Below are positions 60,901 through 64,000 of a stretch of 64,000 bases of DNA, piece after piece. The stretch comes from Mangrovimonas spongiae. Its GTDB lineage: Bacteria > Bacteroidota > Bacteroidia > Flavobacteriales > Flavobacteriaceae. A program made the translations under genes and the position numbers. Positions within the stretch are counted from its first letter, which is position 1; each line of letters starts with the position of its first letter. Under the pieces are notes generated by a model, which saw only the letters and a program-made list of their open reading frames with translations, had not been told where the DNA came from and searched no databases. The stretch covers positions 1 to 64,000 of the forward strand of contig NZ_RWBG01000004.1 of the NCBI RefSeq assembly GCF_003944795.1, read 5' to 3'.

Positions 60901-62146
60901 CATTGTCTCCACTGGTAAGACAACTGGAATTAACAATTCCAGAGTCGGTTGCGTAGGCTGTAGTGCCGGAGGAGGTTGTACAATTACCTCCTGGGTCTAC
61001 GGTGAGGGAGATAGCATTACAAGGGTCATCATTAGCTGGCGGTGGTGGTGATGTGCCTACACATATATCAAAAGTCGTTGTTTGTGAAGAATTACTATAA
61101 CTATATACTTGAATGTAATAGGTTTCCCCCACTGTGAGTCCTGAGAGAGTAGAAGAATTTGGATCGCTACATTGCAGTAGGTTAGCAGTCGTAATTTCTG
61201 TGTTACAATTAGCTTCATTAATAGGGCCGTAAATGGCATGTACTAAATTAGTTGTAGAGCCGGATACATTAAGTAAGTCGATACTATGATATGTGTTTGA
61301 AGCTGTAAACTTAAACCAAACATCATCATCTGATGTGCCAGTACAGTCGTTTACACCAGAGTTTGTAGCAAAAGCTACCGTACCACTTGTTGTATTCGTG
61401 CAATTTAAGTCAGAATTAGTGGTTATTGTAAGTGCATTGGTGCAGTCATCATTTACAGGAGGTGTAGGAATGGATGAAGTTAGTTCTATATTGTCTATAG
61501 CGATAGGAGGGTTTCCTCCCAAGGAGCTATCGTTAAACCATTCAAAAACTAGTCTAAATGTAGTGCCTGCATAGGAAGGAGGCAGTGAATATGCATCGCT
61601 GGTCCAGCTAGGCTGTTCGCTAAAATCTCCACTAATCTGGATATGGCCTGTTGGAGCACTTCCTGTAGCAGCTATTTTAGTACCAAAAGTTGGTGTGTAA
61701 CTTGTTGGAACCAACCAAATTTGCAAATGATCCCAAGTACTTTCGCCATCAACTATCCAATCAAAACTTAGGGTAATAAATTCTTCTCCTACAGGAACCA
61801 TTATATCTTTATAAAGGTGTGAGGCATTTGTTACATTGTTTGTATAGGTGTGCGGCGGCGGTGTAGATGTGGTATTGTTAGTAATATATGCCGATCGAGC
61901 TCCACTAAAACCTGTAGTGGCTCCTGTATTACACGTCCATTGATTTGTTGTAGTTCCGGCAACATCACTACTGTTATTCCACCCGTTTGCGGCAAAGGTT
62001 GTGCCTGATTCAAATCCACCATTGCCAGTTGGGTCTATTAAAATAGTTTGCCCTGTTAGTGTTTGTGTTGATAAAATAAAATATAAATTTAAGATTAAAA
62101 GAAGGGATCCTCTTTTTTGTAAACAAACGTAGATTCTGTTTTTCAT
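57989..62146 (-). CDS. Large secreted T9SS protein with PPC-like repeats and CUB domain
   Basis: This 1385-residue protein has a signal peptide (1-33), an N-terminal jelly-roll-like region (about 36-230), three tandem PPC-like beta domains (about 230-640) that each start NDDC or DPC, a CUB-like domain (about 650-780, with EVTCC), a cell-surface region and a C-terminal T9SS type A sorting domain (FSDGAYIVVVALENGRKKRKKVILKH, in part). It should be exported through the outer membrane and attached to the surface, as an adhesin or binding protein. The neighbour at 63429 is a paralogue. Confidence 0.85.
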   Translation of the reverse strand: MKNRIYVCLQKRGSLLLILNLYFILSTQTLTGQTILIDPTGNGGFESGTTFAANGWNNSSDVAGTTTNQWTCNTGATTGFSGARSAYITNNTTSTPPPHTYTNNVTNASHLYKDIMVPVGEEFITLSFDWIVDGESTWDHLQIWLVPTSYTPTFGTKIAATGSAPTGHIQISGDFSEQPSWTSDAYSLPPSYAGTTFRLVFEWFNDSSLGGNPPIAIDNIELTSSIPTPPVNDDCTNALTITTNSDLNCTNTTSGTVAFATNSGVNDCTGTSDDDVWFKFTASNTYHSIDLLNVSGSTTNLVHAIYGPINEANCNTEITTANLLQCSDPNSSTLSGLTVGETYYIQVYSYSNSSQTTTFDICVGTSPPPPANDDPCNAISLTVDPGGNCTTSSGTTAYATDSGIVNSSCLTSGDNDDVWYSFVATSAFHNIQISNTGGATDIYHIIYEGTCNGSLTSLSCSDTDSGSSVSGLTIGNTYYVQLFTYSSNIGTSSSFNICTVALEDPCDNIIPLSCDTPTPLSLNTGNGTLESNDCGGWDVEGQEALYSFTPTITGNYSITQFSATTSGSLSSLDNHINYYYKDASLGCDDNNWDCIDHLTSSTTVSTPSFSLTAGITYYFRLDTESTESNDINFQLNCPPPPPGCGLNFYDSGGISGDYGNYENETITICPDISGSSVTVEFLSFLVEGAGTNSCYDNLRIYDGSDATAPQITPASLGLGIGTDGFCWQNASDGTADLTGQSITSTNPTGCLTFVFTSDSSLGLAGWEAEVTCCIVWNGSVDNDWNTAANWSPNEIPTIDDCIIIPDNTTTPNTPILTYPGTPIPPQPGFGLNLTLKDNALLELDNNTELTIKEWVDVQGNAIFNLKNNASLIQIDDVNLNSGNIYVQRAPNTDFSTVSNLEYVYWSSPVSNFDIGAVSPGTNSGLIFEWEPTVTGFGTGNHGYWYNATGNMVNGQGYIIRGLSGTPTSISNTLNPIISIPVTNNTALFSGTPNNGEVIKNVFHGGYNVTGDPGYQGNSSTGTLAYNDDDNWNLIGNPYPSAISADTFLSLNTNIDGTVYLWQHSSLPNTIVDPFYEDYNLNYDPSNYVEYNSSGSIPPGIDDLHIASGQGFFVLANHSAPLSSTVTFNNSMRQYSTEYNNNTFFRENNTNSNSQSTSIERHRVWLDLANSNNMANTLLISYIEGATNEFDRLYDGIEVKSTDLSFYSINNDYRCSIQGRALPFNQEDAIPLGMYLTENDNYSIGINTLEGQFVEDSQNIYLEDMYLNIVHNLKESPYSFTGTIGALNDRFILRYNAYNTLHTNNNSFDNSIIITTPNNQFITIKSNKHLIKTITVYDLLGRPIINKNDITNHSTTINHTFSDGAYIVVVALENGRKKRKKVILKH

Positions 62147-62167
62147 TTTAAAAATAATCGTTTTACC

Positions 62168-62181
62168 CTAACAATTGTTAG
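62168..62181. promoter_or_regulatory. CTAACA-N2-TGTTAG palindrome upstream of the T9SS gene
   Basis: CTAACAATTGTTAG is a perfect 14-base palindrome with the same half-sites and spacing as the paaE operator at 36637. It lies 21 bases before the ATG of the large T9SS gene. It may be a third site of the TetR protein or a coincidence. Confidence 0.3.
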
Positions 62182-62365
62182 TTGATGAGCTTTTGTAAGT
62201 TGTTTTTAAGTTGTGTTTAGAAAACGTGACTAGAAAGCTTATTTTGAATTTCCTTTAGGAATTTGGGAGTTTCTTTGGTAATTTAGCAACGTTTTCAAGA
62301 TTTGTAAATGTAATTTATTAAAGAAGTAGTTAGATTGAAAACGCTACTACAAAACTACTAAAACT

Positions 62366-63409
62366 ATGTTTTTAAGCCACTTGGTTTTTGTGTTAAGTGC
62401 TATAGGGTTTATTCTATTTATTATTAGGAGTAAAAACCAAGAACCATTTGAGAAGTTCCTTACGTTCTTTTCGTTTTTGTTTTTCTCATCATCTGGTGTT
62501 TGGCTTTATTTAGATTACTACTCAGATTTGCCTTCGGTAATTTTAGATTATTATGGCGTTGTTAACGAAAATTTGGCTCTATTAACTCCCATATTTTGTG
62601 CGTCACTTTTTGGTAAGGCTATATCTACATCAGGAATTTTAAAACGTTTTGGTGTAATTTTTTTAATAGGACTCAGTTTTGCTTTTATTCACTATCTCAT
62701 AGCTAGAGATGGTTCAAATAGTATGATATTTTATAATACCAATAAGAATATTTTAATAAATATTTGGATACAGATTGTTTATAACTTAACCTTATTTGGG
62801 GTGTTTTTATATTTTTTAAATAAAATAGAAATAACAAAAGGTAATGAGCTTTTTGATGGTGTGTATAAACAAGTGTTTAGTGTGCTTTTTATTGTGTATT
62901 ACATACTCGATACACTGTTTTTTGTTGGTTTGATACTTATTTTTAACAATGTAGCTGGTATTAAGGCTTTATATCATTTAACACATGTATTTAATCTGAT
63001 TATGACACTGTTAATTATTACTTTAGCTATATATACCAATTGGTTGTTTTTAATTACAAAAGTTAAAAGTAAATGGCAAAAGGAAGAGCCGAAAGAGGTT
63101 TTAAATGAGAAAAACCACAATATTTGGTGTTTAAAAGATGATGATGGAAAGGTTAAAAGTTGGAACGATTTTAAAACCTGCTATGTAGAAGAATATAAAG
63201 ACCTAATATTGGTTGTAGAGCAATTAGATTTTTTAACTAAAACCGAAAAGCTATATGCTGCTTTACAGCCTTTTAATTTATCTCATAAAGATCTTGCTGC
63301 TAAGTTTAATGTGTCGTTAAGAACAATAGAAACCAATTTTTATAGACTTCGTGTAAAATTACGAAAACAGAACTATATAGAGGATTATCCATACAAAAGT
63401 AAAGAATGA
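62366..63409 (+). CDS. Membrane-bound regulator: about seven TM segments with C-terminal HTH
   Basis: This 347-residue protein has about seven hydrophobic segments (1-235), then a cytoplasmic part. Residues about 280-330 form a LuxR/sigma-like HTH: LTKTEKLYAALQPFNLSHKD followed by LAAKFNVSLRTIETNFYRLR. It looks like a one-component sensor that binds DNA while in the membrane. No protease-site or receiver domain is visible. It is divergent from the large T9SS gene and convergent with a second T9SS gene, which could be its targets. Confidence 0.72.
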   Translation: MFLSHLVFVLSAIGFILFIIRSKNQEPFEKFLTFFSFLFFSSSGVWLYLDYYSDLPSVILDYYGVVNENLALLTPIFCASLFGKAISTSGILKRFGVIFLIGLSFAFIHYLIARDGSNSMIFYNTNKNILINIWIQIVYNLTLFGVFLYFLNKIEITKGNELFDGVYKQVFSVLFIVYYILDTLFFVGLILIFNNVAGIKALYHLTHVFNLIMTLLIITLAIYTNWLFLITKVKSKWQKEEPKEVLNEKNHNIWCLKDDDGKVKSWNDFKTCYVEEYKDLILVVEQLDFLTKTEKLYAALQPFNLSHKDLAAKFNVSLRTIETNFYRLRVKLRKQNYIEDYPYKSKE

Positions 63410-63428
63410 AAGTGCTTTATACATTATA

Positions 63429-64000
63429 CTAGGGCTTTATAACTACTTTTTGTGATTTTTGCATTCCATTTTTTAATGTAATGTTTATGATATAAGTGCC
63501 GTCAGAATGTGTGAAGTTTTTAATGGTCGTTTCTAAAACATTTAGATTATTATCCTCGAATATTTTCTTGCCTAACATGTCATAAATAGTTGCATTTGTA
63601 ATAACACTTGATTTGGCGGTAACCTTAACATAATTATAATTAGGAGTTGCAATTATAATGTTGTCTTGACTTTCTTCAATATCATTAATAGATAATCTGT
63701 TATTTCTGTAACGTAATATAAACCGATCGTTAAATTCACCAGAATTGGTAGTGAAGTTGTATGGAGAAGATCTAAGATCGTGTAACGTGTTATTGTAGAG
63801 GTCTTCTAGATAAATAGTTTGGTTTGTGGTCTCAAATAATCCATCTAACGTATTTATAGCAATTTTATAACTTCCATTTTGTGCTGCGGTAAACCCTAAA
63901 GGAACAGTATCGTAATCTGAAAAAGGAAGTGTTCTGCCTTGAATCGCTAAAAAGTTTTCGTTTAAAATAGAATAAAACTTTGTCGAAGTAGCTGATAAAA
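63429..64000 (-). CDS. C-terminal part of a second T9SS surface protein (partial)
   Basis: The frame is open from the window edge to the TAG at 63429-63431 and covers 190 codons of the C-terminus. It ends THSDGTYIINITLKNGMQKS followed by QKVVIKP, a T9SS type A sorting domain that aligns with the end of the protein at 57989-62146. Upstream, NYNYVKVTAKSSVITNATIYD resembles the same region of the paralogue. The 5' end is outside the window. Confidence 0.85.
   Translation of the reverse strand, partial: LSATSTKFYSILNENFLAIQGRTLPFSDYDTVPLGFTAAQNGSYKIAINTLDGLFETTNQTIYLEDLYNNTLHDLRSSPYNFTTNSGEFNDRFILRYRNNRLSINDIEESQDNIIIATPNYNYVKVTAKSSVITNATIYDMLGKKIFEDNNLNVLETTIKNFTHSDGTYIINITLKNGMQKSQKVVIKP

Overview
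The window looks like a chromosome segment of a marine-type member of the Flavobacteriaceae (Bacteroidota). The evidence is low GC with AT-rich spacers, promoters of the TAnnTTTG type instead of -35/-10 boxes, almost no Shine-Dalgarno sequences, type IX secretion (T9SS) C-terminal sorting domains, TPR-type sensor kinases paired with response regulators, a GSCFA protein, a DUF5522 protein and the gene order MerR / M23 peptidase / alaS. I see no tRNA, rRNA, CRISPR array, transposase or integrase.

Layout. 1-2.45 kb: two unknown genes, each enclosed by inverted ends and separated by ~130-bp folded repeats that look like integron attC sites. 2.8-5.9 kb: a secreted protein and a kinase/regulator pair. 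6-12.9 kb: an AraC-type regulator followed by an accessory metabolic or detoxification cluster (sugar O-acetyltransferase, alpha/beta-hydrolase, cyclophilin-like protein, two cupins around a Tat-exported alcohol dehydrogenase, DUF2255, DMT exporter). 12.9-16.8 kb: amidohydrolase and membrane proteins. 16.9-31.5 kb: housekeeping core (TrmH-like methyltransferase, era, der, an outer-membrane receptor, LemA/TPM operon, MerR, M23 peptidase, alaS, GSCFA). 31.7-35 kb: a second kinase/regulator module preceded by a kinase-like gene that has lost its phospho-acceptor histidine and ATPase domain. 36-54.2 kb: a TetR regulator and a long catabolic operon, paaE-A-B-C-D-G-H-I-J-Z-F-Y followed by a 2-oxoacid dehydrogenase E2, a branched-chain aminotransferase and a fused E1. 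54.3-64 kb: small secreted proteins, urocanate hydratase, a large T9SS adhesin-like protein, a membrane-bound HTH regulator and the 3' end of a second T9SS protein.

How the catabolic genes work together. Amino acids are transaminated, the 2-oxoacids are decarboxylated to acyl-CoA by E1/E2, and phenylacetyl-CoA is epoxidised (PaaABCDE), isomerised (PaaG), ring-opened and oxidised (PaaZ), then beta-oxidised (PaaF, PaaH, PaaJ); PaaI and PaaY are thioesterase-type rescue enzymes. No phenylacetate-CoA ligase (paaK) is present in the window. A TetR-type palindrome lies at the predicted start of the paa transcript and a close relative lies in front of the E2 gene, so both blocks may share one regulator.

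The most unusual structure is in the paa operon. Two genes for four-helix-bundle proteins (the 23S rRNA intervening-sequence protein family) sit between paa genes, each flanked by inverted arms made of phased short units: hexads GAANNN in one case, heptads GATTNNN in the other. A third gap has both heptad arms and no gene, and two more gaps keep one hexad arm directly before the paaA and paaJ start codons. The same 15 kb also holds about a dozen short palindromic repeats, three of them read in frame inside paaH, E2 and E1. I propose that the phased arms and four-helix proteins form an IVS-like element family living in mRNA spacers.
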